The position numbers were made by a program, and so were the translations under genes. The notes beneath the pieces were generated by a model, which worked only from the letters and a program-made list of their open reading frames with translations, did not search any database and was not told the origin of the DNA. Positions 34,331 to 47,093 of a stretch of DNA of 64,000 bases are shown piece by piece (within the stretch, counting starts at the first letter, position 1; each line of letters begins with the position of its first letter). Source of the DNA: Amycolatopsis acididurans (GTDB lineage Bacteria > Actinomycetota > Actinomycetes > Mycobacteriales > Pseudonocardiaceae); NCBI RefSeq assembly GCF_012328925.1, contig NZ_JAAXLS010000006.1:124001-188000 (forward strand), written 5' to 3'.

Positions 34331-35257
34331 ATGCGCCTGGTCTTCGCCGGTACCCCGGAACCCGCGGTGCCCTCGCTGCGCGCCTTGATCGACTCGCCCC
34401 GGCACGAGGTCGTCGCCGTGGTGACGCGGCCGGACGCGCCCGCCGGGCGTGGCCGCCGCCTCGTGCGCTCGCCGGTCGGCGCCCTCGCCGACGAGCACGG
34501 CATCGAGGTGCTCACCCCGGCCAAGGCTGGCGAAGCCGAGTTCCTCGATCGGCTGCGTGAACTCCACCCGGACGCCTGCCCCGTCGTCGCCTACGGCGCA
34601 CTGCTGCCGCAGCGCACGCTCGACATCCCGCCCCAGGGCTGGGTCAACCTGCACTTCTCGCTGCTGCCCGCGTGGCGTGGCGCGGCACCGGTGCAGGCCG
34701 CGATCCGCGCGGGCGACGAACTCACCGGCGCCTCGACGTTCCGGATCGTGCGCGAACTCGACGCGGGCCCGGTTTTCGGTGTGGTGACCGAGAAAATCGT
34801 GCCGTCGGACACCGCGGGCAGCCTGCTGGCGAAACTCGCCGACGCGGGAGCCCGGCTGCTGGTGTCCACAATGGACGGTATTGAGGACGGTGAGCTGGTC
34901 GCCGTGGAACAGCCGGCCGACGGCATCACCTACGCGCCCAAGGTCACGGTGGAGGACGCACGGATCTCCTTCGCTGATCCGGCGATCGGCGTGGACCGGC
35001 ACATCCGCTCGGTCACCCCGGAGCCGGGCGCCTGGGCGGAGTTCCGCGGCGAGCGGTTCAAACTCGGCCCGGTCCAGATCCTCGACGCGCCCCCGCTGCC
35101 TGCGGGCGAGCTGAAGGTCGAGCGCAAGCGCGTCCTCGTCGGCACGGCCACCCAGCCGGTCCGGCTCGGCGAGGTGCAGGCACAGGGCAAGAAGCGGATG
35201 GCGGCCACCGACTGGGCGCGCGGCACGAGAATCGAGCAAGGGGAATCGCTGACATGA
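34331..35257 (+). CDS. fmt: Methionyl-tRNA formyltransferase Fmt
   Basis: A 308-aa protein with an N-terminal formyltransferase Rossmann domain and a C-terminal OB-like tRNA domain. The catalytic region is [19 protein letters not shown] (about residues 107-125), with the Asn-His-Asp signature partners. It formylates initiator Met-tRNA with 10-formyl-THF. It overlaps rsmB by 4 bases. Confidence 0.97.
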   Translation: MRLVFAGTPEPAVPSLRALIDSPRHEVVAVVTRPDAPAGRGRRLVRSPVGALADEHGIEVLTPAKAGEAEFLDRLRELHPDACPVVAYGALLPQRTLDIPPQGWVNLHFSLLPAWRGAAPVQAAIRAGDELTGASTFRIVRELDAGPVFGVVTEKIVPSDTAGSLLAKLADAGARLLVSTMDGIEDGELVAVEQPADGITYAPKVTVEDARISFADPAIGVDRHIRSVTPEPGAWAEFRGERFKLGPVQILDAPPLPAGELKVERKRVLVGTATQPVRLGEVQAQGKKRMAATDWARGTRIEQGESLT

Positions 35258-36681
35258 GCCCGCAACCGCAACGCCGCTCCGGACGGCCGCACCGAGGCGG
35301 CCGTCCCGCGCCGCGCAAGGAAGGGCCACGCCGTCCGCCGTACGAGGATCCCGCCCGCCGCGTCGCGGTCGACGTCCTGCGCGCGGTCCGCGAACGTGAC
35401 GCCTACGCCAACCTCGTGCTGCCCGACCTGCTGCGCGAGCGCAAGCTCACCGGCCGCGACGCGGCCCTGGCCACCGAACTGACCTACGGCACCTGCCGCG
35501 CGCAGGGCATGCTCGACGAGGTGCTCGCGACCTGCCTGGACCGTCCGCTCATCGAAACCGACGGTGCGGTGCTGGACTGTCTCCGGCTGGGCGCCTACCA
35601 GCTGCTGCGTACCCGCATCCCGGAGCACGCCGCGGTCGACGCGATGGTCAACATGGCTCGCGCGGACGCCGGTACGCACGTCGCCGGTTTCGTCAACGCG
35701 GTGCTGCGGAAGGTGTCCGAAAAGGACGAACAGACCTGGCTCGAACAGCTCGCTCCCGACCGTGACTCCGATCCGATCGGGAACCTCGCGCTGCACACCG
35801 CGCACCCGCGCTGGATCGCCCGCTCGTTTGCGGAGGCCTTGGGGGACAAGGGAACCGAGCTGGAGGCCGCGCTGAAGGCCGACGACGAGCGGCCCGCCGT
35901 GCACCTCGTCGCGCGGCCGGGCGAGATCAGCGCCGACGAGCTCGCCGCCATCACCGGCGGCGACCTCGCCCCGTACTCGCCCTACGGCGTGCACCTGCCG
36001 CCCGGCTCCGGTGATCCCGCCGACTCCGAGCCCATCCGCGAGAAGCTCGCCGCCGTCCAGGACGAGGGCAGCCAGCTGTGCGCGGTCGCGCTGACCCGCG
36101 TGCCGCTGGAGGGCACCGACGAACGCTGGCTCGACCTGTGCGCGGGCCCGGGCGGAAAGGCGGCGCTGCTCGGCGCGCTGGCCGGGCTGTCCGGTGCGCA
36201 CGTCGACGCGGTCGAGGTGGCGCCGCACCGCGCGCGTCTGGTCGAGCGCGCCACCGAAGGCCTGCCGGTGACGGTGCACGTCGCCGACGGGCGCGAACCC
36301 GAACTCGAACCCGGCTACGACCGTGTGCTGGTGGACGCCCCGTGCAGCGGGCTCGGCGCGCTGCGGCGCCGTCCCGAGGCGCGCTGGCGCCGCAAGCCCT
36401 CCGACGTCGCGGACCTGACGAAACTGCAGGGCGAGCTGCTCGCCTCGGCGCTGGAACTCGTGCGCCCCGGCGGGGTGGTGGCCTACGTCGTGTGCTCGCC
36501 GCATCTCGGGGAGACCGAGGGTTCGGTGGGCAACGCCGCGCGCCGCGCCAAGGCCGAGATCGTCGACGCCCGCGAGTTCTTCCCGGGTGTGCCGCTGCTC
36601 GGCGACGGGCCGTACGTGCAGTTGTGGCCGCACCGGCACGGCACGGACGCGATGTTCTGCGCCGTGCTGCGCAAGCCGTGA
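35254..36681 (+). CDS. rsmB: 16S rRNA m5C967 methyltransferase RsmB (Fmu/Sun family)
   Basis: A 475-aa protein. A basic low-complexity N-terminus precedes a NusB-like RNA-binding domain (about 30-170) and the SAM methyltransferase domain (about 260-470). The SAM loop is [14 protein letters not shown]; the two cysteines of m5C enzymes are in [12 protein letters not shown] and [12 protein letters not shown]. It overlaps fmt and the following flavoprotein by 4 bases each. Confidence 0.94.
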   Translation: MSPQPQRRSGRPHRGGRPAPRKEGPRRPPYEDPARRVAVDVLRAVRERDAYANLVLPDLLRERKLTGRDAALATELTYGTCRAQGMLDEVLATCLDRPLIETDGAVLDCLRLGAYQLLRTRIPEHAAVDAMVNMARADAGTHVAGFVNAVLRKVSEKDEQTWLEQLAPDRDSDPIGNLALHTAHPRWIARSFAEALGDKGTELEAALKADDERPAVHLVARPGEISADELAAITGGDLAPYSPYGVHLPPGSGDPADSEPIREKLAAVQDEGSQLCAVALTRVPLEGTDERWLDLCAGPGGKAALLGALAGLSGAHVDAVEVAPHRARLVERATEGLPVTVHVADGREPELEPGYDRVLVDAPCSGLGALRRRPEARWRRKPSDVADLTKLQGELLASALELVRPGGVVAYVVCSPHLGETEGSVGNAARRAKAEIVDAREFFPGVPLLGDGPYVQLWPHRHGTDAMFCAVLRKP

Positions 36682-37172
36682 GGAATCTCGGTCTGGTCGC
36701 CAGCTCGTGCGGCGGCCTCGACACCCGGTTCCGCGCCGAGATCGCCGAACCCGCGGCCGCGCGCGGCTGGCGGCTGGCGATCACGCTGACCCCGACGGCG
36801 GCGCGCTGGCTGGCGGCCGCGGACGAGATCGGCAAGCTCGCCGCGCTGACCGACCTGGAGGTGCGCAGCGAGTCCCGGCTGCCCGGCGAGCCGCGCCCGC
36901 ACCCCGATCCGGACGTGTTCCTCTTCGCCCCGGCGAGCGCGAACTCGGTCGCGAAACTGGCACTGGGCATCGCCGACAACCAGGCGCTCACGGTCGTCGG
37001 TGACGCGCTCGGCGACCCGGCCGTCACGATCGTCGTCGGCTACCAGGTGCGGGACGAACGCAGCGGTCATCCGGCATGGCAACGGCACCTGGATGCCCTG
37101 TCCTCGGCCGGGGTACGGCTGTTCCGCCTGGACGAGTCGTGGAGCACGGCACTGCAAGGGTTGCCCGCCTGA
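36678..37172 (+). CDS. HFCD-type flavoprotein, function unknown
   Basis: A 164-aa single-domain flavoprotein of the CoaC/HFCD fold: [20 protein letters not shown] at the N-terminus and [23 protein letters not shown] in the middle, with the PASANxxAKxAxGIAD signature of FMN-binding decarboxylases. CoaBC itself is encoded 6 kb upstream, so this is not the pantothenate enzyme. The substrate is unknown. It is coupled to rsmB by a GTGA overlap and precedes rpe. Confidence 0.8.
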   Translation: MRNLGLVASSCGGLDTRFRAEIAEPAAARGWRLAITLTPTAARWLAAADEIGKLAALTDLEVRSESRLPGEPRPHPDPDVFLFAPASANSVAKLALGIADNQALTVVGDALGDPAVTIVVGYQVRDERSGHPAWQRHLDALSSAGVRLFRLDESWSTALQGLPA

Positions 37173-37177
37173 CCTTC

Positions 37178-37183
37178 TACACT
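37178..37183 (+). promoter_or_regulatory. Candidate -10 element of rpe
   Basis: TACACT sits 8 bases before the rpe GTG, in the 19-base gap after the flavoprotein gene; it suggests an internal, nearly leaderless promoter. Confidence 0.35.
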
Positions 37184-37191
37184 GCGTAACC

Positions 37192-37875
37192 GTGGCACAC
37201 CGACCCCTCATCGCGCCGAGCATCCTTTCCGCCGACTTCGCCCGTCTCGGCGAGGAGATCCAGGCCGTGGCGGGCACGGGTGACACGAGAGCGGACTGGG
37301 TGCACGTCGATGTCATGGACAACCACTTCGTGCCCAACCTGACGCTGGGTCTGCCGGTCGTGCAGTCGCTGCTCAAGGCCACCGACCTGCCACTGGACTG
37401 CCACCTGATGATCGAGGACCCGGACCACTGGGCCATCGGGTACGCCGAGGCCGGTGCCTACAACGTCACGGTGCACATCGAGGCCGCCAAGGACCCGGTC
37501 AAGCTCGCGAAGCACCTGCGTGCCGCGGGCGCGAAGGCCGGTCTGTCGGTCAAGCCCGGCACCCCGCTGGAGCCCTACCTCGACGTCCTCAAGCACTACG
37601 ACACGCTGCTGGTGATGTCGGTCGAGCCCGGGTTCGGCGGGCAGTCGTTCATCGCGGACGTGCTGGACAAGGCCCGCACCGCGCGCCGGCTCGTCGACAC
37701 CGGTCACCTCAAGCTCGTCGTGGAGATCGACGGCGGCATCAACGCCGAGACCATCGAACAGGCCGCCGAGGCGGGTGTCGACTGTTTCGTCGCGGGCTCG
37801 GCGGTCTACGGTGCCGACGATCCGGCCAAGGCCGTGGCGGCGCTCCGCGAACGCGCGGCGCGTGCCGCGCGGTGA
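37192..37875 (+). CDS. rpe: Ribulose-phosphate 3-epimerase Rpe
   Basis: A 227-aa TIM barrel. [13 protein letters not shown] at the N-terminus, [17 protein letters not shown] (metal and catalytic Asp), and [13 protein letters not shown] are family signatures. It interconverts ribulose-5-phosphate and xylulose-5-phosphate; ribulose-5-phosphate is also the substrate of the RibBA encoded two genes downstream. The GTG at 37192 gives the normal N-terminus [12 protein letters not shown]. Confidence 0.96.
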   Translation: MAHRPLIAPSILSADFARLGEEIQAVAGTGDTRADWVHVDVMDNHFVPNLTLGLPVVQSLLKATDLPLDCHLMIEDPDHWAIGYAEAGAYNVTVHIEAAKDPVKLAKHLRAAGAKAGLSVKPGTPLEPYLDVLKHYDTLLVMSVEPGFGGQSFIADVLDKARTARRLVDTGHLKLVVEIDGGINAETIEQAAEAGVDCFVAGSAVYGADDPAKAVAALRERAARAAR

Positions 37876-37901
37876 CCAGCTCAAGAACCCAGGAGGCGCC
37901 C

Positions 37902-38530
37902 GTGTTCACCGGCATTGTCGAGGAGCTCGGTGAGATCACCGGCGTTGAGCAGCTGCCCAACGCGGCCCGGCTCACCGTGCGCGGGCCGGTGGTCAGCTCC
38001 GATGCCAAACACGGCGACTCCATCGCGGTCAGCGGGGTCTGCCTGACCGTGGTCGAGGTGCGGGGCGACGAGTTCACCGTGGACGTCGTCAACGAGACCC
38101 TCGAACGCTCCCGGCTGGCCAAGATCGCCCAGGGTGACCGGGTGAACCTGGAGCGGGCCACCGCCGTCGGGGACCGGCTGGGCGGGCACATCATGCAGGG
38201 CCACGTCGATGGCACCGGCGTGTTCCTCTCCCGCGACGAGAACGGCCTGACCCGGTTCGCGCTGCCGTCCGGTTTGTCCCGTTATGTGGTCGAAAAGGGC
38301 TCGATCGCGATCGACGGGATCTCCCTCACGGTGACGAGTGTGACGAACGACGAGTTCACCGTGGCCCTCATACCGACCACACTGGAGTTGACGACGCTGG
38401 GCCGAGCCGAGCCGGGCGATCTGGTCAACCTCGAGGTGGACGTGCTCGCCAAGTACGTCGAGAAGCTGGCCACACCGCATCTCGACCGTCTCGCGCCGGA
38501 GCACAATGGGGTCAGGCCGGAGGAGGACGC

Positions 38531-38534
<4 letters not shown>
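37902..38534 (+). CDS. ribE: Riboflavin synthase alpha chain
   Basis: A 210-aa protein with two tandem lumazine-binding domains (about 1-95 and 96-205); [12 protein letters not shown] and [17 protein letters not shown] are the signatures. It dismutates 6,7-dimethyl-8-ribityllumazine to riboflavin. The GTG at 37902 is chosen because AGGAGG precedes it and MFTGIVEE is the near-invariant start; an upstream GTG that overlaps the rpe stop would add 10 residues. No FMN riboswitch fits in the 26-base gap. Confidence 0.95.
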
Positions 38535-40793
<2,259 letters not shown>

Positions 40794-40874
40794 GTCACCG
40801 CCCCTTGCCGCGGCGCCTGCCGATGTGGCGGGACCGGTCAGCGCAGCGAACGGCCCCGGCGGCGCGAGATCGTT

Positions 40875-41654
40875 CTAGAGCGTCAGGTCCACCACGACCG
40901 GTGCGTGATCGGAAGCGCCCTTGCCCTTGCGTTCCTCCCGGTCGACGTAGGCGTCGGTCACCGCGCTGCTGAACTTGGCGTCGGCGTAGACCAGGTCGAT
41001 TCGCATGCCGTTGTTCTTCGGGAACGCGAGCTGCCGGTAGTCCCAGTAGGTGTAGGGCTTGTCGTACTTCAGCGGCCGCGGCACGACGTCGGCCAGGCCC
41101 GCGTCGCGCAACACCGCCAGCGCCGCGCGTTCGGCCTCGGTCACGTGCGTCGAGTGCTCGAACAGGCTGATGTCCCACACGTCCTCGTCGGTGGGCGCGA
41201 TGTTGAAGTCGCCGAGCACCGCGAACGGGCGGTCCTTTCCGGACTCCTCGCGCACCGTCGTGTGCAGGGCTTCCAGCCAGCGCAGTTTGTACTCGTAGTG
41301 CGGATGCCCGGGCTCGCGGCCGTTGGGCACGTACACCGACCACACCCGGACCCCGTCGCACGTCGCGCCGATCGCCCGCGGTTCGGTCTCGTCCTCGTAC
41401 GGCGGCTGCCCGGTCAGTCCACGCTGGACGTCGGCGAGGCCGGCCTTGGACAGGATCGCGACGCCGTTCCAGCGGCCGAGTCCGTGCGCCGCGACCTCGT
41501 AGCCGAGTTCGGTGACCTCGCCGTGCGGGAACGCTTCCGTCGTGCACTTGAGCTCCTGCAGGCACAGCACGTCCGGCCGGGCGGAATCGAGCCAGGACAG
41601 CAGGCGGGGGAGCCGGGCGGCGACGGAGTTGACGTTCCAGGTGGCGATGCGCAT
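40875..41654 (-). CDS. xthA: Exodeoxyribonuclease III / AP endonuclease XthA
   Basis: A 259-aa endonuclease/exonuclease/phosphatase-fold protein. MRIATWNVNSV at the N-terminus, the metal-binding E34 in LQELKC, VLGDFNIAP, and the catalytic SDHAPVVVD at the C-terminus are all present. It cuts DNA at abasic sites in base-excision repair. It is divergent from the HAD gene over a 26-base gap. Confidence 0.93.
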   Translation of the reverse strand: MRIATWNVNSVAARLPRLLSWLDSARPDVLCLQELKCTTEAFPHGEVTELGYEVAAHGLGRWNGVAILSKAGLADVQRGLTGQPPYEDETEPRAIGATCDGVRVWSVYVPNGREPGHPHYEYKLRWLEALHTTVREESGKDRPFAVLGDFNIAPTDEDVWDISLFEHSTHVTEAERAALAVLRDAGLADVVPRPLKYDKPYTYWDYRQLAFPKNNGMRIDLVYADAKFSSAVTDAYVDREERKGKGASDHAPVVVDLTL

Positions 41655-41680
41655 GGGGCAGAGGATGGCACACTGCGTTC

Positions 41681-42346
41681 ATGGCAGTCCGGCGCCCCGA
41701 CGTCGTGTTGTTCGACGTCTTCGAAACCCTGCTCCAGCTCGGCGCGCTGCGCGAGCGGTTCGTGGCGGCGGGCAGGCCGCCGCATGAGCTGGAGCTGTTC
41801 TTCGCCCGCACGCTGCGCGACGGCATGGCGTACACGCTCGCCGGCGATGCGCCGCCGTTCCGCGACGTCGCCCGCGCGCAGCTTAAGATCACCAGTGGTC
41901 TGGACGGCGAGCGGGCCGACGCGGTGCTCGCCGGGTTCGCCGAGCTGCCGCTGCAACCGGACGCGCTGCCCGCGTTCGAACTGCTCGGTCAGGCCGGGAT
42001 CCCGTTCTACGCCTTCACCCACGGCGCGGCCGCGGTGGCCGAGTCGGCGCTGACGAACGCGGGCGTGCGGGACCGGTTCGCGGGCGTGCTGTCCGCGGAG
42101 ACGATCCACTCGTTCAAGCCGCCGGCCCGCGTCTACCACTGGGCGTGCGAGCAGGCCGGCGCCGACCCCGCGGCGACCGCGCTGGTGGCGGTGCATTCCT
42201 GGGACACGCACGGCGCGGTGCGGGCGGGCTTGTTCGCGGGCCTGGCGACGCGGCTCGAAGGCGGCCTTTCGCCCGTCGTGGAGCGGCCGCACGTGGTGGC
42301 CGAACGCGTGGACGAGGTGGTGTCGGGCCTGCTCGGCCTGGGGTGA
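41681..42346 (+). CDS. HAD-family hydrolase, haloacid dehalogenase type II-like
   Basis: A 221-aa protein. The nucleophile is D12 in VLFDVFETLL, motif II is FTHG, motif III is the lysine in SFKPPARVYH, and motif IV is VAVHSWDTHGA. The layout with an alpha-helical cap after motif I matches 2-haloacid dehalogenases and related phosphatases. The substrate is unknown. A -10-like CACACT ends about 6 bases before the ATG, again suggesting a leaderless message. Confidence 0.85.
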   Translation: MAVRRPDVVLFDVFETLLQLGALRERFVAAGRPPHELELFFARTLRDGMAYTLAGDAPPFRDVARAQLKITSGLDGERADAVLAGFAELPLQPDALPAFELLGQAGIPFYAFTHGAAAVAESALTNAGVRDRFAGVLSAETIHSFKPPARVYHWACEQAGADPAATALVAVHSWDTHGAVRAGLFAGLATRLEGGLSPVVERPHVVAERVDEVVSGLLGLG

Positions 42347-42415
42347 GGTCCCCACGGCACAAAGTGCGGCGGCGGTGATTTGATCTTATGCTGCGACTCC
42401 GCCGAAGGAGCCGCC

Positions 42416-43222
42416 ATGAAACGCATCGCCGCCGTCCTGATCACGGTCCTGACCAGCCTGTTCGTACCGGCCGTCGCGGCTTCGGCCGCTTCCGGCTGTC
42501 AGCCCGTCGTGCTGTTGCACGGCCTCGGCGCCAACGGGCCGGGCAATTTCGCCTACCTCTCGCCGTATCTGCAGAACGCGGGGTACTGCCCGTTCACCTT
42601 CACCTACGGCCAGGCCTCCCCGGCGTTCCCGGTGGGCGGCACCATCCCGATCGAGGACTCCGCACGCCAGATCAAGGAGTTCATCGACCACGTCCGGGCG
42701 ACCACGGGCGCGGCCAAGGTCGACGTCGTGGGTCACTCCGAGGGCGGTTTCCAGTCCCTGTACGGGCCCAAGATGCTCGGCTACGCCGGCGAGATCGGCC
42801 ACGTCGTGGCGCTCGCGCCGCCCACCCACGGCACCGACGTCGCGGGCACCGTCGCCTTCGCCGACTACCTCGGGCTGCGGCCGTCGCTGGACACCGTGCT
42901 GAGCACGTTCGGCTGCCAGTCCTGCCCCGAGATGCTTCCCGGCGGCTCGGCGGTCGACGCGCTCACAGCGGGGCCGATCGCCCAGCCGGGCATCGACTAC
43001 ACGATCATCGCGTCCCAGCTCGACGCGGTGGTCACGCCGCACGAGACGTCCTTCGTCCGTGAGCCCGGCGTGCACAACCTGTTCGTGCAGGACTACTGCC
43101 CGGCCGACCCGGTCGGGCACGTCGGGCTGGCCTTCGACAGCGCGGTCGCCGGGCTGGTGCTGGGCGCGCTGAACCCGGGCAAGCCCGTGGCCGTGCAGTG
43201 CGCCCCGGGCCCGCCGCTGTAG
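42416..43222 (+). CDS. Secreted lipase/esterase, alpha/beta hydrolase
   Basis: A 268-aa protein with a Sec signal peptide (MKRIAAVLITVLTSLFVPAVAASA). The oxyanion segment is VVLLHGLGANGPGNF, the nucleophile is S108 in GHSEGG, and the acid and base are probably D203 and H235 (GHVGLAFD). Four cysteines (residues 28, 58, 167, 170) plus C-terminal ones suit disulfides. It resembles the actinomycete lipase class 2/EstA group. GAAGGAG precedes the ATG. Confidence 0.88.
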   Translation: MKRIAAVLITVLTSLFVPAVAASAASGCQPVVLLHGLGANGPGNFAYLSPYLQNAGYCPFTFTYGQASPAFPVGGTIPIEDSARQIKEFIDHVRATTGAAKVDVVGHSEGGFQSLYGPKMLGYAGEIGHVVALAPPTHGTDVAGTVAFADYLGLRPSLDTVLSTFGCQSCPEMLPGGSAVDALTAGPIAQPGIDYTIIASQLDAVVTPHETSFVREPGVHNLFVQDYCPADPVGHVGLAFDSAVAGLVLGALNPGKPVAVQCAPGPPL

Positions 43223-43252
43223 GGGCCTCTCAAGACTGTCGGAGGTGAGCCA

Positions 43253-43258
43253 TAGGCT
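43253..43258 (+). promoter_or_regulatory. Candidate -10 element of uvrC
   Basis: TAGGCT ends 6 bases before the uvrC GTG, predicting a leaderless transcript for uvrC-rapZ-yvcK-whiA. Confidence 0.45.
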
Positions 43259-43264
43259 TGGAGC

Positions 43265-45202
43265 GTGGCTGACCCGTCCACCTACCGTCCCTCGCCGGGG
43301 AGCATCCCGGATGACCCCGGCGTCTACAAGTTCCGTGACGCGACGAAGCGGGTCATCTACGTCGGCAAGGCGAAAAGCCTGCGCAGCAGGCTGAACTCCT
43401 ACTTCGCCGACCTCTCCGGCCTGCATCCGCGCACCCGCCAGATGGTCACCACGGCGGCCAGCGTCGAGTGGACCGTGGTCACCACCGAGGTCGAGGCACT
43501 CCAGCTGGAGTACAACTGGATCAAGGAGTTCGATCCCCGCTTCAACGTCCGCTACCGGGACGACAAGTCCTACCCGGTGCTCGCGGTCACGATGAACGAG
43601 GAGTTCCCGCGCCTGCACGTCTACCGGGGCCCGCGCAAGAAGGGCGTGCGCTACTTCGGCCCGTACGCGCACGCGTGGGCGATCCGCGAGACGCTGGACC
43701 TGCTGCTGCGCGTGTTCCCGGCGCGCACCTGCTCGGCGGGCGTGTTCCGCCGCCACACCCAGATCGGCCGCCCGTGCCTGCTGGGCTACATCGACAAATG
43801 CTCCGCGCCGTGCGTCGGCAAGGTCACCGCCGAACAGCACCGGTCGATCGTCGAGGACTTCTGCGACTTTCTCGCCGGCCGCACGGACACGATGGTGCGG
43901 CGGCTCGAGAAGGAAATGGCGCGGGCGTCGGAGGAACTGGAGTTCGAGCGCGCCGCGCGGCTGCGCGACGATCTGGGCGCCCTGCGCCGCGCGATGGAGA
44001 AGCAGGCGGTGGTGCTCGGCGACGGCACCGACGCCGACGTGGTCGCGTTCGCGCACGACGAGCTGGAGGCCGCTGTGCAGGTCTTCCACGTGCGCGGCGG
44101 CCGGGTGCGCGGCCAGCGGGGCTGGGTGATCGACAAGGCCGAGGAGATGGACGTCCCCGCGCTGGTCGATCAGTTCCTGGCCCAGTTCTACGGCGAGCAG
44201 GTCGAACTGGCCGAGCAGGCGCCGGACAATTCCTCGCCCGTGCCGCGCGAGGTGCTGGTGCCGGAGCTGCCTGCCGACGCCGAGGCGCTCACCGAATGGC
44301 TGTCCGGGCTGCGGGGTTCACGCGTGCAGTTGCGCGTGCCGCAGCGCGGGGACAAACGCGCGCTCGCCGAAACCGTGCAGCGCAACGCGGAAGAAGCCTT
44401 CCAGCAACACAAACTGCGCCGCGCGGGCGACCTCACCGCGCGTTCCGCGGCGCTGGCCGAGCTGCAGGAGCAACTCGGCCTGGACAGCGCGCCGCTGCGC
44501 ATCGAATGCATCGACATCAGCCACATCCAGGGCAGCGACGTGGTCGCCTCGCTCGTCGTCTTCGAAGACGGCGTGCCCCGCAAGTCCGAGTACCGCCGGT
44601 TCGCGCTGCGGGAGGCCGCGCAGGAGGGCGACGTCGCCTCGATCGCGGAGGTCGTGCGACGGCGTTTTCACCGCTACCTCAAGGAAACGGCCGAGGCCGG
44701 GAACGAGAGCACGCCGGGCATCGACCCGGAGACCGGCCGCCCGCGCAGGTTCGCCTACCCGCCGAACCTGCTCGTCGTGGACGGCGCGGGCCCGCAGGCG
44801 ACGGCCGCCGCGGACGTGCTGGCCGAACTGGGGATCACCGACGTCGCGGTGGTGGGCCTTGCCAAGCGGCTGGAGGAGGTCTGGCTGCCCGCCGATCCGG
44901 ATCCGGTGATCCTGCCGCGCACGTCCGAGGCGCTGTATCTGTTGCAGCGCGTGCGGGACGAGGCGCACCGGTTCGCCATCCGCTACCACCGCGAGAAGCG
45001 GTCCAAGCGGATTCAGGTGTCTGCTTTGGACGGTGTGCCGGGGCTCGGGCAGAGCCGGCGGGCCGCGCTCATCAAGCATTTCGGCTCGGTGAAGAAACTG
45101 AAGCAGGCGGGCGTCGAGGAGATCGCACAGGTGCCGGGAGTGGGGAAGCGCACGGCGGAGGCCGTGCACGCGGCACTCAATACAGGGGAAAGGGAGTCAT
45201 GA
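43265..45202 (+). CDS. uvrC: Excinuclease ABC subunit C
   Basis: A 645-aa protein. The N-terminal GIY-YIG nuclease domain makes the 3' incision ([13 protein letters not shown]...[14 protein letters not shown], about residues 10-95). A cysteine-containing segment and UVR motif (about 205-240) precede the RNase H-like endonuclease domain for the 5' incision ([17 protein letters not shown] and [10 protein letters not shown]), and a helix-hairpin-helix pair ([30 protein letters not shown]) ends the chain. First gene of the uvrC-rapZ-yvcK-whiA operon. Confidence 0.97.
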   Translation: MADPSTYRPSPGSIPDDPGVYKFRDATKRVIYVGKAKSLRSRLNSYFADLSGLHPRTRQMVTTAASVEWTVVTTEVEALQLEYNWIKEFDPRFNVRYRDDKSYPVLAVTMNEEFPRLHVYRGPRKKGVRYFGPYAHAWAIRETLDLLLRVFPARTCSAGVFRRHTQIGRPCLLGYIDKCSAPCVGKVTAEQHRSIVEDFCDFLAGRTDTMVRRLEKEMARASEELEFERAARLRDDLGALRRAMEKQAVVLGDGTDADVVAFAHDELEAAVQVFHVRGGRVRGQRGWVIDKAEEMDVPALVDQFLAQFYGEQVELAEQAPDNSSPVPREVLVPELPADAEALTEWLSGLRGSRVQLRVPQRGDKRALAETVQRNAEEAFQQHKLRRAGDLTARSAALAELQEQLGLDSAPLRIECIDISHIQGSDVVASLVVFEDGVPRKSEYRRFALREAAQEGDVASIAEVVRRRFHRYLKETAEAGNESTPGIDPETGRPRRFAYPPNLLVVDGAGPQATAAADVLAELGITDVAVVGLAKRLEEVWLPADPDPVILPRTSEALYLLQRVRDEAHRFAIRYHREKRSKRIQVSALDGVPGLGQSRRAALIKHFGSVKKLKQAGVEEIAQVPGVGKRTAEAVHAALNTGERES

Positions 45203-46086
45203 GCGAACACGACGAGCACAAATCCGGGATGGAGGTCGCGGTCGTCACCGGGCTGTCCGGTGCCGGCCGCAGCACCGCCGCGAAATGCCTGGAGGACCTC
45301 GGCTGGTTCGTGGTGGACAACCTCCCGCCCGAGCTGATCGCCACCATGGTCGAACTGGGCGCGCAGGCACGGGGCGCGATCACGAAGGTCGCGGTCGTGA
45401 TGGACGTGCGCTCGCGCGCGTTCACCGACGATCTCGCCTCGGTGATCAAGGATCTCGACGCGCGCGGGTACAAACCCCGCGTCGTGTTCCTGGAAGCCAC
45501 CGACGCGGTGCTGGTGCGCCGGTTCGAGTCGGTCCGCCGTGGACACCCGATGCAGGGCGACGGCAGGCTCGCCGACGGCATCACAGCCGAGCGCGCGCTG
45601 CTGGCGCCGTTGCGCGAGGAAGCCGATCTGGTGCTGGAGACCTCGGCGCTGTCGGTGCACGACCTGCGCGCCAAGATCGAGGACGCGTTCGGCACCGAGT
45701 CGGCGACGCAGACCCGCGTCACCGTGCTGTCCTTCGGGTACAAGTACGGCCTGCCGATGGACGCCGATCTCGTGATGGACGTGCGTTTCCTGCCCAACCC
45801 GTTCTGGATCCCCGAACTGCGCGACCACACGGGGCTGGACGCCGAGGTGCGCAACTACGTGCTGTCGCAGGAAGGTGCGGAGGAGTTCCTCGACCGCTAC
45901 CACCAGCTGCTGCGGCTGATCGGCGCCGGGTACAAGCGTGAGGGCAAGCGGTATCTGACCCTGGCCGTGGGCTGTACCGGCGGGAAGCACCGCAGCGTGG
46001 CCATTTCCGAGGAACTGGCCCGTCTGCTGTCCAATGAGGACGGTATGGCGGTGAAGGTGATCCACCGGGACCTGGGTCGCGAGTGA
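45199..46086 (+). CDS. rapZ: RapZ-family nucleotide-binding protein (YvcJ)
   Basis: A 295-aa protein. The P-loop reads [10 protein letters not shown], with Arg where most RapZ proteins have Lys, a substitution seen in other actinobacteria. [16 protein letters not shown] and the C-terminal [21 protein letters not shown] are family signatures. In E. coli RapZ senses glucosamine-6-phosphate and steers GlmZ decay; in Gram-positives the role is unclear. AGGGAG precedes the ATG; it overlaps uvrC and yvcK by 4 bases each. Confidence 0.95.
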   Translation: MSEHDEHKSGMEVAVVTGLSGAGRSTAAKCLEDLGWFVVDNLPPELIATMVELGAQARGAITKVAVVMDVRSRAFTDDLASVIKDLDARGYKPRVVFLEATDAVLVRRFESVRRGHPMQGDGRLADGITAERALLAPLREEADLVLETSALSVHDLRAKIEDAFGTESATQTRVTVLSFGYKYGLPMDADLVMDVRFLPNPFWIPELRDHTGLDAEVRNYVLSQEGAEEFLDRYHQLLRLIGAGYKREGKRYLTLAVGCTGGKHRSVAISEELARLLSNEDGMAVKVIHRDLGRE

Positions 46087-47093
46087 GCGAAGCGGCACCG
46101 CTGCGCGCGGTCGCACTCGGCGGCGGCCACGGTCTGCACGCGACGTTGACGGCGTTGCGGCGGATCACCGCGGACGTGACGGCCGTGGTGACCGTCGCCG
46201 ACGACGGCGGCTCGTCGGGCCGGCTGCGCCGCGAACTCGGGCTGCTGCCGCCGGGGGACCTGCGGCAGGCGCTGGCCGCGCTCGCGTCCGCGGACGACGG
46301 CGGCACGCTGTGGGCGGAGGTCTTCCAGCACCGGTTCGGCGGCAGCGGAGCGCTGACCGGGCACGCCGTGGGCAACCTGCTGCTGGCCGGGTTGTTCGAG
46401 GTGCTCGGCGATCCGGTGGCGGCGCTGGACGAGGCGGCGCGGCTGCTCGGCGCGTCCGGGCGGGTGCTGCCGATGTCCACCGAACCGCTGGAGATCGAGG
46501 GCGAGGTCTCCGGGCTCAGTAACGATGGCGAGCTGAGGACGATCAGAGGTCAGGTGGCGGTCGCGAGCACTCCCGGCCGGGTCGAGCGGATCGAGCTGCG
46601 CAGCTCGCGGCGGCCGGAGGGCGCGCCGACCGCGTGCCCGCAGGCGGTGGCGGCGGTCCTCGGCGCCGACGTGGTCTTTCTCGGCCCCGGATCGTGGTTC
46701 ACCAGCGTGCTTCCGCACCTGCTGGTGCCGGAACTGCACGACGCGCTGGTCCGTACCGAGGCGACGAAGGTGGTGATCCTGAACCTGGTCCCCCAGCCGG
46801 GCGAGACGCCGGGCTTCTCACCCGAACGGCACCTGGACGTACTCTGCCAGCATGCTCCGGCGCTGCGCGTCGACGCGGTGATCGCGGATCGGTCCTCGGT
46901 GCCCACACCAGCGAGGCTGCGTGACGCGGCGGCGGAGCTGGGGGCGCGGGCGCTGCTCGCGGACGTGGCTGACCCGAACGTGGTGGGTTTGCACGATCCG
47001 GATGCGCTCGCTGACTGTGTGCGGGAAGCTCTCGGACGCCGCTGGAACGCGACCGGCCGGGACGGAGAACAGCAGGAGGGGACATGGCGATGA
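46083..47093 (+). CDS. yvcK: YvcK/CuvA-family gluconeogenesis and cell-envelope factor
   Basis: A 336-aa CofD-like Rossmann protein. [34 protein letters not shown] and [17 protein letters not shown] are family motifs. Family members bind UDP-GlcNAc and affect carbon partitioning and cell shape (CuvA in mycobacteria). It lies between rapZ and whiA as in most Gram-positives and overlaps both. Confidence 0.95.
   Translation: MSEAAPLRAVALGGGHGLHATLTALRRITADVTAVVTVADDGGSSGRLRRELGLLPPGDLRQALAALASADDGGTLWAEVFQHRFGGSGALTGHAVGNLLLAGLFEVLGDPVAALDEAARLLGASGRVLPMSTEPLEIEGEVSGLSNDGELRTIRGQVAVASTPGRVERIELRSSRRPEGAPTACPQAVAAVLGADVVFLGPGSWFTSVLPHLLVPELHDALVRTEATKVVILNLVPQPGETPGFSPERHLDVLCQHAPALRVDAVIADRSSVPTPARLRDAAAELGARALLADVADPNVVGLHDPDALADCVREALGRRWNATGRDGEQQEGTWR

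Noticed and set aside
37876-37901. FMN riboswitch before ribE
   Set aside because: Only 26 bases separate rpe and ribE, too few for an RFN element, and no RFN-like sequence is seen in the operon.
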